DNA from: Blasia pusilla
Lineage: Eukaryota > Marchantiophyta > Marchantiopsida > Blasiales
Reading direction: 5' to 3'
DNA: 64,000 nucleotides
Assembly (NCBI GenBank): GCA_050084515.1
Contig: CM114274.1
Coordinates: forward strand, 1,488,001-1,552,000
Each line of letters begins with the position of its first letter. Within the stretch, counting starts at the first letter, position 1. The notes below the pieces were generated by a model. It was not told the DNA's origin, ran no database searches, and saw only the letters and a list, made by a program, of their open reading frames with translations. Shown piece after piece: positions 47,723 to 59,177 of this stretch. The translations under genes were made by a program, and so were the position numbers.

Positions 47723-49500
47723 GGTTGAGATTTTGCTCATTTCCCTTTTTCATTTCTTGATTTTGGATGGTCTTCCTCCCAACAGCTGAGGTTACCTTCT
47801 CTGTTGGCCAAGTCGGTTACATTGACCCCTGTGTTGGAAGGTAACGGCGATCCAACACCCAACGCTTCGAGGGTTCGATTTTGGCAAGCCCCTCCGCTTG
47901 AAGGTGATGGCGCTTCACCACACAACGCTTGGAGAGCTGGTTTTAGGCACTGTATCGAAGCTTCGAGGGATCTGTTGTGCACAAGAGCAGATAACATTGT
48001 CGAGGAAGTAGAACTGACCCAAACCACCATGAACTGCACCATGAAGAGGAAGAAAACACAAGAAATGAAGGTAGGGAGCATCACTCCTAAGTCCATCAGG
48101 ACTCTTGCGTCTCCATCTCTTGGTCCTCGCATGCGAATGAGATAAGGAAACAAGAAATAGAGGAGCAGGAAAGAGAAGCAGATATGCACAAGCAAGAGGT
48201 TCAGGAAAAACTTGCTCTGGAGGAGCTCGCAAAGCAAAATGCCAAGGCTGAGGCATCGAAGGCCTTGAAGAAAATAGTCACGGATGAGAAACACGAGAAG
48301 AAGCATCTTGACACCTCAATCAGGAGAGCAGAATTGGCGAAAGCTCAAAGAGAAAAAGCAATCGCCATTGAAGGAAGGCCTACTCGTCCAACAGACAGTG
48401 TTGGGATGCAGGAAATGTCTCCGATGAGGTATGGGGACGCCATGAATTTAAAATTTACTGAGGAAACGGCCAAAGTTCAAGTGACGGACGATGAGGTCAT
48501 GAAGACAGCAAGTGTGGAGATGGTGGATATCTGTGAAGAAGGAGGAGAAGAGTCTTCGTCGTCATTGAGCCCAGTGGAAGAAATCGACCTTTATCGGATC
48601 AATGAGTTTCCCGTGGACTTGCTAGCCACTTATTGACTTGGTCCCCATTGTGGAGGTTGGTAAGCAGATGGCACTGATGGAGGGCCAAAAGTCCCCAAGA
48701 ATTCCACTCTGTCGACTTTGGACAATGGAATATCCGCCAATTGGACATTGCCAATCTGAAAGAGTCAACAGCGACGGCATCCTACGTCGACAGCTTCCCT
48801 CCGTTCTATGTTCAGCCTGACGATGAACATGGAACCCAACCTCTGGTGATGGAAGAGGACTTGGAGGCGTTGAACACATTCTAGAGGATGAGAGACCAGG
48901 AGTTCAGAGCAATTGAAGGAACCCAATTTAGCTGGATGCAGAACCTCTACTTCTTCATCTGGGATGGGAACCACAGATACGAGGCGTGGATGCATTTTGT
49001 AGAGGGGCGCCCAAATTCATTGGAGGCGCATTTCCGCGTGAGGGTTGTCATGCTCCATCCATTTCCTCATCACATGGAAATGGTGGAAATGGCAATGCAT
49101 GCGATGAATATGTAAGTTTCCTCATTCTTATGTTTGATTGCTTCAACTCGTCGGAGTCCGACGGGTTGCATAATTGGAAAGCTTGAAGATGGGCAGGAAT
49201 GATTTGAGCCTCTTGATCATCTTGTTTGATTACTTCAACATGTCGGAGTCCGACAGGTTTCTTGGTGGCCAAGCATACCACATTAATCGGGGATACTGAA
49301 ACTAGTCCAACATCGATAGGTTGAAAAATGACTGCATGATTTATTTGTTTTGCAATCCGTCGGACTCCAACGAGTTGCACAATGAGGGGTAAGAATCATC
49401 GAACGCCTTAAAGCAACTCGTTAGAGTTCGACAAGTTAATGGACTATCCCCTATTTTTTGGATACTTTTGGACGAAAGCAACCCGTTAGACTCTCACGGT

Positions 49501-50777
49501 ATCGTGTCGACATCCTTTCTTCAAGTAAGGGCAGGCCTTCTAGCTGCGGCAGATGTGGTCGATGCAAGGTGAAATCTCTAAGAAGTTCTCCTTTTTCAAT
49601 ACAAAATTATTATGTGTACTCTCCATTCTCTCACGACAGGTATCACAAATGGAAGTGCCAAGGCGATCACTTCTTCATAACATTGAATCCCAAATTTCCT
49701 AACTATAAAATCCCTATAAACTATTTTACGCTTGTACACGAGGAAGATAGCACAACTAGAGTTAAACCCTACTTGAGCAAGCCTATTGACGTCCATGGAT
49801 CGCTATATAAGGACATACAAAGTACAATCTCATATCCTTCCATATGTGACGATAGGAAGGATCACCGGAGTTGGAGATTGAATGACCTGGTTCATGAACG
49901 CCTCCCCAAAGTGATAAACTACATAGCGAGTGAACCAGTGCCTATCTACAAAGAGTACCTTGACATGGTATGGATTGAGGAAAGGAAAGTCGGGCACAAC
50001 TCGTGCTCCATCCCTATCCATGCTTGACAAACATTCTCTACTCTCCTCAAAAATGGGTTTTGGCGGAATTATTCTCCCAAGAGGGGTAATCCACTCTCAT
50101 TGGGAAAGTAACAAGCCAAAATATTCACTATTTTAGTATGACTAAAATTCTCTAAAGTGAAAAACCTCTCATCCCCACACACACACCACACTCTAGAAAC
50201 CTCTCGAAGAATAGACCATGGTCAAGTTACTCTCCCAAGAAGGGTGATCCACTCTCATTGGAAGAGCAAGCAATCTCAAAGCCATACACTCAAGAGTGAC
50301 ACGAGAGACTCAAGATGTGGAATAGAAGGTGATGAATCCTTGAAGGTCCCTCCTCTTTATATACTCACAAGGGATCCACAAGAGTACGAAATAGAGCTAA
50401 TCTTATCTTGTGCCACATGGCTTCCTCTCAAAGCTTAGCCAATCATATTTTGACACAAGTAAATTTCCTCTTATCGCTTCCAAAATATCCTCCTTTACCC
50501 ACTTGATATTTTCCAAATTACCCCAACTAACCTAGCCACCAACTAAGCCTACTTTTGCTTTTCATTAAAGCACCAACCTCATTACTTTACTTTTATAAAA
50601 TCATCTTTTATTTATTACCTATTTTCCTAAAGTTGGGCCCGCATAAAAGAGGCACCATAAAGAGGTTTAAACATGGGAGTTTCTTTTTCTTAAGCTAATT
50701 TAATTATTGCTAATAAAACTCTATCTAACACTTAACGAGGAAGGAGTTTACACACTCGCTGATTTTACTACATGACA
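49501..50777. mobile_element. Unidentified 1.28-kb insertion in the gene X intron
   Basis: Copy 1 intron sequence is continuous across this point. Here it is split inside a palindrome, with ACGGT at 49496-49500 and ACGGG at 50778-50782 as a likely short target duplication. The insert includes a coding-like stretch (about 49520-50027) with NYFTLVHEEDSTTRVKPYLS and VWRL-type residues (RSWRLNDLVHERLPKVINYI). It also has two local repeats of CTCCCAAGA/GGGTAATCCACTCTCATTGG near 50075 and 50240, and a TTTATATA box near 50363. The family is not recognised. It could be a solo LTR or a captured fragment. Confidence 0.45.
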
Positions 50778-51046
50778 ACGGGTTATATTTTCCCCCAAGG
50801 GCAAGTCGTCAGAGTCCGACAACTTGCTTTTAGGCATCCAATTCAAACTTAACAGGGCCATTGTGCAACTTTTCGGACTCCTACGGGTTGATATGGGCAG
50901 TTTTTATCCGTAAACCTCTCTCGGAAAGGAAGTCATTCTACAACCCGTCGGAGTCCGACGGGGTGGAATCAAGGAATAGGAGTCATTCTCCGGTTGCACC
51001 AGAGAGTCAGGAACAGAGAGTGCAACCCGTTGGACTCCGATGGGGA

Positions 51047-51540
51047 GGAGCGGAAAGAGGAGAGGAAGAGAGGAGAGAGGAAACTACCTTCAACCCAAAA
51101 TAATTTGTTTTGAAGAGAGTTTCTTGTGATTTCAAAAGAGTTTCCATTGGGTTGAAGCGAGGAAATTTTTTTGTCATTTTTTTTGCACTTTTGTTCTCAG
51201 TGCTTAGGCACTCCCATAGATTTTTTTTCCTCTTTCACATTTTGGAAATCCATTTGAATCCGACAGGTTGTAATTTGCACAAAATTTAAAAAACTGAAAA
51301 ATGAGTGGAATCATAAATGTGGAACAAATCACTTTTTCCATCCAAGGTCTGGGAAAAATCTATTATTTGCCCTGGGCTGAATAGAGTTCAAGCTCAAAGT
51401 GAAGATTCTGGCAAATGAAAGTACAATCTAAGATCTTATTTTGCATCCTCAAAGTGGTTTGTTTAAAATACTTTGCACTTCTTTGAGGGACAGAATTGGT
51501 TGGTGGATTCCTACTCCTACCTCCGAATCTCTTAAAACTA
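51047..51540 (-). repeat. MULE copy B tail
   Basis: A direct repeat of 47171-47693, about 95% identical by eye. Together the two flank gene X copy 2. Confidence 0.75.
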
Positions 51541-51745
51541 CAAGCAACACATAGTACATGTGCTTACAAGGGAATCACCTTTTCCCCCTTGTCTCTCTTT
51601 GGACAAAGTCATCACAGGAACATGTGGGAAAGCAACAGATGTGCACCACATACACCCCTGTGACACTTGAATTTACAGTGTTTTTCCTGACCCAATACAT
51701 CCTTCCTATTCCATTGCCACTCAGAACATCTTTTATGGCGATCAT
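51541..51745 (-). pseudogene. SWIM zinc finger of MULE copy B
   Basis: Translation gives CSCDDFVQR, then PCKHMYYV, preserving all four ligands. A TGA replaces one codon between them. It matches copy A at 11632-11862. Confidence 0.7.
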
Positions 51746-51819
51746 TATCATATTTTCCTCTCGAGCTAATGCGATTCACTTTGCTCTCTCCACCGTTGGC
51801 CTACACATTCTGTTTCTCT

Positions 51820-52944
51820 TCAATCTATTTCTAGACTCAAACAAAAATAGTGGATTGAGATCATCCAACTTCTCCAGGTACATGTTGACATCAATCTTGG
51901 GTTGAATACAAAATTCCAAGGTCTTTGTAATGTGAACTTCCTCCATCTACAAGTTTGAAACCGGCACTTGTAAGATTGTCCACTTTTTCCTGAGTGCAAT
52001 TCGTACCTACGGAAATGGGCCAAATCATGGGGGTATTCCTTGGAGCTCCAATGGCAGCCGGAATAAGACTTTCGGAAAGCGCAGGATTCATTTGGGCAGA
52101 AGAAGTACTTAAATTCATCCCCGGTCCTCGTGAAACGATCAAAGGTTTTGAGTCCCCAAAATCCAGGCAATGGTCGTCCAATCATTGTACAATTCTTATT
52201 TAGAAAGTCCCGCATGCTCTCCTAATCTCCACTTGCGAGTGCTGCTCTACAAGTGGGTCCACGTCCACGCTTGCTCTGAGATATATGCCACCTTTTGAGG
52301 TTGTAATCCACCTCAATGACCGGAATCCCATACTATTGAACCACTCCAGCGACCGGATGTTGTGAACTTCCAGCAACGGAGGGCTTTTGAAATAAAACAT
52401 TCACTGATTTTAGAGAAGTTACTGCATCACAGATTTGGGAGCAATCCGGGGTCTCCAAATACCTGGGCGGCGTAATTTCTTCATCCAAATCAATCATCTG
52501 GTTTGTTCCTCGATGCTGCCTCTTTACTTGCCTGAAGTCAAGATACTTATCTGGTCTCCATGAGTCTCGCTCGGACTGCTCTACCACCATCTGTATGGGA
52601 CGTCTTGAAACACGCCAACGAATATCCCCACCAATGTGTACATCTTTCTCGAGGAGAGTTCCTGCTATGCACCGATTGAAGGCTTCCACATAGAGTTTCT
52701 CATCACCAAATCTCAAAGCCGCCCTGACATAGAGTTCATAAATCAAAGGCCCCCTTCCTTTTGTTATGCCTTTTGTGAGGAAGATATGGGATGATGTAGA
52801 CTGTAGCATTGCTCTTGCCTGGTCTTGTTGGCATGCCTCCACAAGTGAAATTCTTTGGCATGCTTGTGACGACCTCCAGGAGGAATGAACACTTTCTGCT
52901 CCACTTGTGTTGGGGCAGAGGGCATTTTCATGAATGTTCAATCC
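51820..52944 (-). pseudogene. MULE transposase middle region, copy B
   Basis: From the splice acceptor at 52944 the frame GLNIHENALCPNTSGAE continues for over 200 residues to VAGVVQ (52333). It reads through the position where copy A has a stop (DLDEEITPPRYLETPDC). The remaining part (51820-52215) shows KYFFCPNESCAFRKSY in a shifted frame. No independent family is recognised. Conservation of both copies suggests a real protein segment between the catalytic core and SWIM. Confidence 0.5.
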
Positions 52945-53953
52945 CTGCAATGACGGCAATGTGAGAAGGGAACAAAAATAGCTCTATGAGCAAAGGCAAA
53001 AGCTAAATGTCGGAACCAGACGGGTTGCAAGTCAGAGGCATCCCATGAATGACTCTACGACCCGTCGGTTTCCAACCTGTTGCAACACCCAGGAACCACC
53101 TATTGCAATCCGTCGGATTCAAACGGGTTGCAAGTAACTTTGGCCACTCCAAGCTCCAAGATCCAAGTGGAAATCATCAGAATCCGATGAATTGCACATG
53201 GATTTTCCAACCTCCGACTTGAAACGGGTTGCAATTCAGAGACATCCCTGGAATGTCCCAATAACCTTTTACTGCAACCTAGCACCCAGGAACTTGCTAC
53301 TGCAATCCGTCGAATTGACAGGTTGTGAGACGCAGGCCGGTCCGGTCTAAAAAATCCTTGTGCAACCTGTCGGATTCCATTGGCTTGCAAGAAGTGTCCA
53401 CACACAAAGCTTTGCAACTATTGGAATTTGACGGGTTCCAGTTAACTTGAACTGATGCAACGTGTCTGGATGCGACTTGGAGACATCCGCAACCTATCTG
53501 AGTGCGAGGAGTCGCATACAGACGCAACTAGTCGGAATCCCACAGGTTGCAGACATATGGAACTTGTCGGAATCTGACGGGTTGCAGATTGAGTTAACTT
53601 GCAGCCTTGCGGATTGCAACCCATCCGGGTCGAACTATTTGGAGGCCTTGTATACATGCAACTTGCAACCCGTCAGGATTCGATAGGTTGCACACTCATG
53701 CAACCAGTCGGGTTCCGAGGAGTTGCACAAACATTCCTCGTGGATGATATCGCACTCTGACGGGTAACACAAACATTCTTGATGCAACCCGTCAATTTTC
53801 GACTGGTTGCACACTCAAGCAACCCGTCCCATCCGACAGGTTGCTTGGTTTCTTCGATTTGAAATCCCTAAAGTGCCCACGCTTCTCAACTTGAGCTGCA
53901 ACTTTTCAAACAATTCTCAGCATGACCTCGACAGGACGAAATACGGAACTCAC
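52945..53953 (-). other. Transposase intron with palindromes, copy B
   Basis: The donor is CGGCAG then GTGAGTTCC at 53953; the acceptor is TTGCAG at 52945. It contains about 18 palindrome copies in 850 bp, roughly twice as many as in copy A, with many degenerate units. Confidence 0.7.
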
Positions 53954-55857
53954 CTGCCGCATGAAGTTTCCCCATTGTCTCTTACGTACAGTCCACCAAC
54001 TGAGCCAAAGAGCACAACTCTTTGTATTTCCCCTCAATCGCATGCTTCCTCCACCACCCATGAAGTTCATCTTGGCACTCCATGGCCTGTTTCAAGGGTT
54101 TTCCGTCCTTGCAGCGTTGGAGTAGAGTGACATGCTCTGTCCTCTTATTCTCCTTGATGCAAGATTTGGTGTACCGGGTCACAGACTGTTGCCAATGGAA
54201 AGCATCCGACCTTTCCATCTATGGTTGAACCTCTCCAGCCCATAAAACTTCCCTGATAGCAATCCACCCAGGTTGTGCATTGTCCGCCATGAATCCATAA
54301 ATTTCCAGAGGTGGCCTTTTGTTTTCCTTCACCACCTCCAATAAGAGTAACCAACACATCTTCAAACTGCCAATGTCTTCTCCTTTTACCTCACACAAAA
54401 ATATAGTTTTGAGTCCCTTCTCCACATGGTCATAAATGTGAGTACCCATGGTCAACCATCCATTCAACACTGTGTAGCAAATATCAAAGCTTACCCAGCT
54501 GATGTAAAGATCTTCCCCTTCCGTCATTCAATCCATAAGATCGAGGCCACTCGACGGCCCTGTCATTGACATTTTGAAGACATAAGCCCTAGATCCTTCG
54601 CCTTCCTAGCGCATGAACTGCCATCTCTGAATAAATGGAAATCTGGAGTTGGCCTTGATTCTAGAAATGGCATCCATTTCGACCGTCTTTCCATCCAGTA
54701 CCCGTATTTGACGCAGAAAATTTCTGAAGTATTCAGGAGGATCAGCAAGAAATGTGAGATTCTCCCAGAGTTGTTTCTCCTCAACAACCGTGATCTTGCC
54801 CTGCCGAGGGATTCCAAAGAGTTGTTCACAAATTTGTGATGTTGTTGTTAACTTGATCACTCCGGGCTTTGATCCCAGAGAGTTTCTATATACCTCGGCC
54901 ATTTTCTTTGCCACATCCTCCTTGATGTGTCTCTGAATTGCACCAGTAACAAGATGAATGTGGGAGCCAACATAAACTGCCAGCCTGGTATACTCGCACG
55001 TTGAACTGAAGTTGTGCACAATGAAAAATATGTATACATGACATGCTCCAACGCAGAGAGGGGATTCTTGACAATGACATTGATGGCCTCCCGGTGGTAT
55101 GGTCGCACCGACCTCATATGGAGTTTCTGCATTCTTTGGGGGGAATTGCGACGTATTGACTCGCCCATTGTGCTCTACATACGAGTAGCCTGGACTTCTA
55201 CACTCCAGGGCTCCAACGCATTGGCGGCAAGAAACAATCCAAGGACCATATGGAATTGAAGCTTGCACCATCGATGACAATGAGACTTTCAGTCCATACC
55301 CTTCAAGCGTTCTCCATCTTTCTTTTGAGCAAGACCAGCAAGTGGAGGCAACTCAAAAATGCAATTACCATCGTACGTGGGCGGCAGCTCGTCAACGAGA
55401 ATATGCTTGAACATTTTAAAGGGCAGAGACAACAACAAACTATTTCCCGATGCTCGCAAGAGGAACGAGTAGGCACACACAGGGCCCGGTTGTTGTCTGA
55501 CAAATCCACTGAGGTTGACGACATCGGGAATGTCTTCAAGAAGTAGAACATTGTTACGAACGTGTGAAGTTGGAGTTGATGCCAAATCTACTGAGTTGGG
55601 AGTGGCAAACGTAGAGCCCGGTGCACTAGGATATTGTGGACCGTCTACTTGGGAAACAGAGGAATTCAGAGGCAAGCCATAAACTCTGTATTGACCATTT
55701 TTTAGAGGTAGGAGATTCCATACTTTACAGTATACTATCACTGGCTCGACTATCTCACCTACAATGTCCTCCGTACCGTCCACCCTAACATCCTTGGAAA
55801 CAAAGATTGTTCCAATTTGCAGAAGAAACCGCATTGAGAGGAAATTTCCTCTCAATG
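53954..55857 (-). pseudogene. MULE transposase N-terminal and catalytic part, copy B
   Basis: The first frame (55289-55857) begins FLLQIGTIFVSKDVRVDGTE and reads on through YDGNCIFELPPLAG. The second (54606-55280) has CVGALECRSPG, then YVGSHIHLVTGAIQRHIKED and QICEQLFGIPRQGK, both absent from copy A. The third (54219-54527) has the catalytic region with FMADNAQPGW, and the fourth (53982-54218) has DAFHWQQSVTRYTKSC and the end of the exon. Frame breaks separate all four. The preserved second Asp and the DxxH motif support a MULE-type DDE nuclease. It would cut at the terminal inverted repeats. Confidence 0.6.
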
Positions 55858-55859
55858 CG
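55830..55859. repeat. Perfect 30-bp palindrome at the MULE copy B / G2 junction
   Basis: The arms are CGCATTGAGAGGAAA and its exact reverse complement, with no spacer. Both strands translate to the same peptide (ALRGNFLSMRF). Left of it is MULE coding sequence and right of it is DNMT coding sequence. Confidence 0.9.
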
Positions 55860-56110
55860 ATTTCCATCATCTCATGTTTTTCACCAGGGTGGACCAGGCA
55901 TGATATGGGATAAGCAGGCCGGTACACTGGTGGAACCCAGCGCCAACAAGCAAGAGCGAGCTATGGGGTTCTCTACAGGTATGACGGCGGTGCCTATGAT
56001 GGCAGAGGCATCCCACATACAAGTATTGGGTCAGGCTATGGACCTTATCTGTCTTACGTGGGTGTTTCGTCTTGGTTTGGCTGAGCAACGACTGATGCGA
56101 GAGGCGTCTG
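55858..56110 (+). pseudogene. DNMT C-terminus in G2
   Basis: The frame reads HVFHQGGPGMIWD, QERAMGFSTGMTAVP and VLGQAMDLICLTWV, parallel to the G1 DNMT end (FCQGGPSMIWDE; RERAMGFTTGTTAVP; VLGQAMDLNCLTW). It holds only the target-recognition end and motif X. The catalytic motifs are missing because the element is truncated at the palindromic junction. Confidence 0.8.
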
Positions 56111-56414
56111 TGACATTACGTCCACTTTGCAGCGTAGCGTCTACCGGGACGGGTGAGACACTGGCTCGGGGTGTCCATGGACTTCATGGGACATGTCACG
56201 AGAGCATAGAGAGATGGGAGTTCATTTCGCTGATGCAAGACATAGTGGAGTGCCTAGAGAGTCGGTGTCTGAGTTGGGAGCACATGTTGCTGCTCCAGAG
56301 GTTGCTAGTTAGCAACCACCACCCTCCTCTTCTCCTGAAGTCACTAGAGAGACTGGGGAGCCAGTGATTGGTCCTAGGTTGTCGGGAGCGGAGAGGAGAC
56401 GAGTGTTGTAGTTC

Positions 56415-58260
56415 TTGTGGAGATTCAAGGATTGTTTTGCATATAGTATGCATGACTTGGGTACATTGAAGGGTCTAGGTATTCGGATCAAGTTGGATAG
56501 TGATATTCCTATCTTCCAACGACCCTACATGTATTTCGACATGGAGCGAGCCTTGATTCAAAGTAGGAGTCGAGACTTGGTTGACGCTAGACTGGTGGAG
56601 AGATTTCTTAGAGAGTATGCATATGCCACAGTTATGCCATTGAAGAAGGACATGCATGACGAGTGGACCAATAGGCGGATGTGTGGGGATTACCGTCCTA
56701 TCAATCGGCATACGAAGGCCGATCGCTTTGCTATGCCTACTCGTGAGGAGATCTTTGATGCAATGGGGCATGAAAGGATCTTTAGTTGTTTGGATCTCCA
56801 TGTTGGCTATCATGAGTTGCCCATCTAAGTGGAGGACAGGGAGAAGATAGCATTTTAGGGGATAGATCCTTTCGGGAAGGATTGTTTGTACCAGTGGCGG
56901 TTCTTACCATTTAGGTTGAAGAACGCGCCTACGGCTTTTCAGCAAGTTATGGATAGGATTTTGGCTGGTTTGGATTATGCGAGATGTTACATTGATGACA
57001 TTATCATCTTTAGTGCCACAGTTGAGGAGCATGAGTATCGCGACCCTCATGACCAAACGAGTGCCAAAGCGGAACATCCGAACATTAGCGGGCTCACACT
57101 AAGATGGTTTGCGCGTTGGAGTGGTCTCGAAGAAGAGACAAGAGACGGGACGCAAGCAAGGCTTCGCGTTTCAGATGTTATCGTCGCGATTGAGAAACCT
57201 GGACCAAAGGCCAAACAAGACTTGAAAGGAGTTGAGTCTAGAAAGTGGGTTGCCAAAGGAAGAATCCGGATTTGGGACGCGACTAGCGTTTGAGAGTTCT
57301 GACTGTATTTATGGCCATAACTTTTAGCGCCAAGATGCGTTTGGATCGAACAAGGGTGCGTTGGAAGACTTATGGAAAGACAATTCAAACGCACTAAAGA
57401 TTACTGCAAGCGCATAAGCAGCGGCTGAGAAACAACCCAGAAACGACTGTAAATAGAGTGGGTTGAGGGCCACAATGAAGAGCCCGACCCTCCTTTTCCA
57501 AAGGGGGGGGGGGGGTTATTGGAGAACCCCAGAAGTACTAGTAAGGGGGAAGGTCTCCAAGAGTGCTTGGAACTCGAACCCCACTTTGGGCACCACGGGG
57601 CGGCTCAAGGGCATGGAACGGATCGAGAGTTTGGGGTTGGGTTGGAAAACGTGAACCAAGTCTATGGAGGCGATTCTAGACATCCCTCTTAGATTTCACC
57701 CCGCAACTCAATTACTTGGGTCTCGGTTTGGAACTCACATGAGGTCCGTTGAATAGTTGGGATCGCTAGGCGCGCAAGTGCCATTTTAGGTTCCTGGACT
57801 ACTCATGAATTTTGTTCCAAGTCTTGAAGGACTTGCCATGTTTTGGGAACTAGGAAGTAAGGAAGGTTGAGCTTGATGAGATGCCGAGTTGAGAACTCGG
57901 TGGGTTGGAACGCTGGTTGGCCCAGACCTGACTAACAAGAGTGCGTGTTTGGGTGCAGATTGGTGATGAGATCGTGTCCTATTGAACGTACGCTTCCGCA
58001 AAAATAAAGATTGACGTTCAAGGAGAGTAGGGGCGCGACAATAAGAGACATCTAGATGAGGTGTTTCAACGATTGCAGTTACGTGGGATGACATTACATC
58101 CAAGCAAGTGCAAGTTCTTCCATAACCAGATCGAGTACCTTAGACACACCATTTATCCAGGGGGTATTGGAGTTCAGAAGACAAAGGTGGAGGCTATAGT
58201 GTGCATTACCCGCCCTGCAGATGTGAGTCGAGTTCGAGCTTTCATGGGATTGGCGAACTA
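56415..58260 (+). pseudogene. pol: Reverse transcriptase of G2, interrupted by a solo LTR
   Basis: Motifs in order are MCGDYRPINR, FSCLDLHVGYHELPI, QWRFLPFRLKNAPTAFQ and CYIDDIIIFSATVEEHE (to 57035). After the insertion it continues RHLDEVFQRLQLRGMTLHPS from 58046 and YPGGIGVQKTKVEA to a stop at 58261. Removing the insertion restores the same residues as G1. Stops at 56826-56860 break it further. Confidence 0.85.
57036..58040 (-). repeat. Solo LTR of family A with target-site duplication
   Basis: A complete 1005-bp LTR. The minus strand starts TGTCGCGCCCCTACTCTCC and ends GGGTCGCGATA. It is flanked by ATGAG (57031-57035) and ATAAG (58041-58045), a 5-bp duplication with one change. No internal element sequence remains, as expected after LTR-LTR recombination. 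A poly-G run lies at 57506-57516. Confidence 0.9.
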
Positions 58261-58870
58261 CTAGCGGTGGTACGTGAAGGGCTTTAGTGCGATTGCAAAG
58301 GCACTGACTTTGTTGACTAGCTTGGACCAAGAGTGGTTTTGGGGAGATGATTAGGAGCAAGCATTTCAGGAGCTAAAGGACAGGTTGACGTCCTCACCCA
58401 TTTTTGAGGAGACCTATGCGTGGTCGTCCGTTCTAGTTACATACGCACTGGAGTATGTTGGGGTTAGGAGCGGTGCTTACTTAGAGAGATGATGAGGGGA
58501 AGGAGTTTGTAGTGCCATATGCGAGCCACTCAAACAACGCTGCGAAGGCAAAGTATAGTTCCTATGAGGGGGAGAGCTTAGTTGCAGTGTGGGCAGTGGC
58601 CCATTTCAGCTGTTATTTGTTCGGGAACCCCTTCATGCTCATCACTGATCATCAGCCACTCAGATGGCTGATGGAGTGTGACAAGCTTACATGGAAGCTT
58701 GCCTGATGGTCACACTTGTTGTAGGAGTATGATTTTTAGGTTTTCCATTGCCCAGGACATCTGAACCAAGATGAGGACGGGTTGAACCGTAACCCATGCA
58801 TGAGCCAGAGCTATGCGACTAGAGCGCGGTGGCATGGTGAGAGTGATGAGGAGATGGTTTTGGATTGGCA
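58261..58870 (+). pseudogene. pol: RNase H of G2
   Basis: The connection reads RWYVKGFSAIAKALTLLTSL. RNase H follows with FVVPYASHSNNAAKAKYSSYEGE, HFSCYLFGNPFMLITDHQPL and GHLNQDEDGLNRNP. Several stops are present. The order matches G1. Confidence 0.75.
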
Positions 58871-59177
58871 TGCATTTGCCTATTTGTGTCTGTTGGCAAT
58901 GTCAGGTGAGCATGAGGCATCCACTCCATGAGGGAGGTTGGATGGTGAGTCCTCAGATCTAGATGCTAGTGAGGAGTCGGTAGGGACTAGAGACATCCAT
59001 GATGATGAGATGGTCTTGGAGTACCTACGCACTCGTATCTTAGCGAGCATGGTGGGTTCTAGAGAGCACGATTGAGTCCTACAGCAAGCTAGGAGGTTTA
59101 GGTGGGAGGGGATGCACGTGCTTCGGGTTTGGGAGGATGAACCAGTGCAGATGGAACCGCATTCTTCACAGCGAGCA

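Larger units (their letters stand above)
47694..51046 (+). pseudogene. Gene X copy 2, 5' half, truncated and interrupted
   Basis: The leader and N-terminus match copy 1; the start is likely the ATG at 48041 (MKRKKTQEMKVGS). After one frameshift near 48145 the coiled coil reads EEQEREADMHKQEV, LALEELAKQNAKAEASKALK and SSSSLSPVEEIDLYRINEFP. The ParB-like exon is better kept here. It reads FIWDGNHRYEAWMHFVEGRP and then VRVVMLHPFPHHMEMVEMAM, up to the splice donor at 49112. The intron follows with palindromes, is split by an insertion at 49501-50777, resumes, and ends at 51046 where MULE tail sequence begins. The downstream exons are missing, so this is a partial duplicate in inverted orientation to copy 1. 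Confidence 0.5.
51047..55857 (-). mobile_element. MULE transposon copy B
   Basis: A minus-strand counterpart of copy A, more complete in the transposase. It runs from 55857 (joined to Gypsy G2 through a palindrome) through transposase, intron, middle block and SWIM to the tail at 51047. It lacks the left terminal repeat. Beyond the tail, gene X copy 2 intervenes and a second tail with the terminal repeat follows (47693 to 47037). Confidence 0.7.

Noticed and set aside
47804-48145. Gene X copy 2 starting at the first ATG, 47804
   Set aside because: The upstream segment is not open in copy 1 and matches leader DNA; the shared start is 48041.
51558-51905. Plus-strand 115-residue ORF
   Set aside because: Antisense of the MULE SWIM region and tail.
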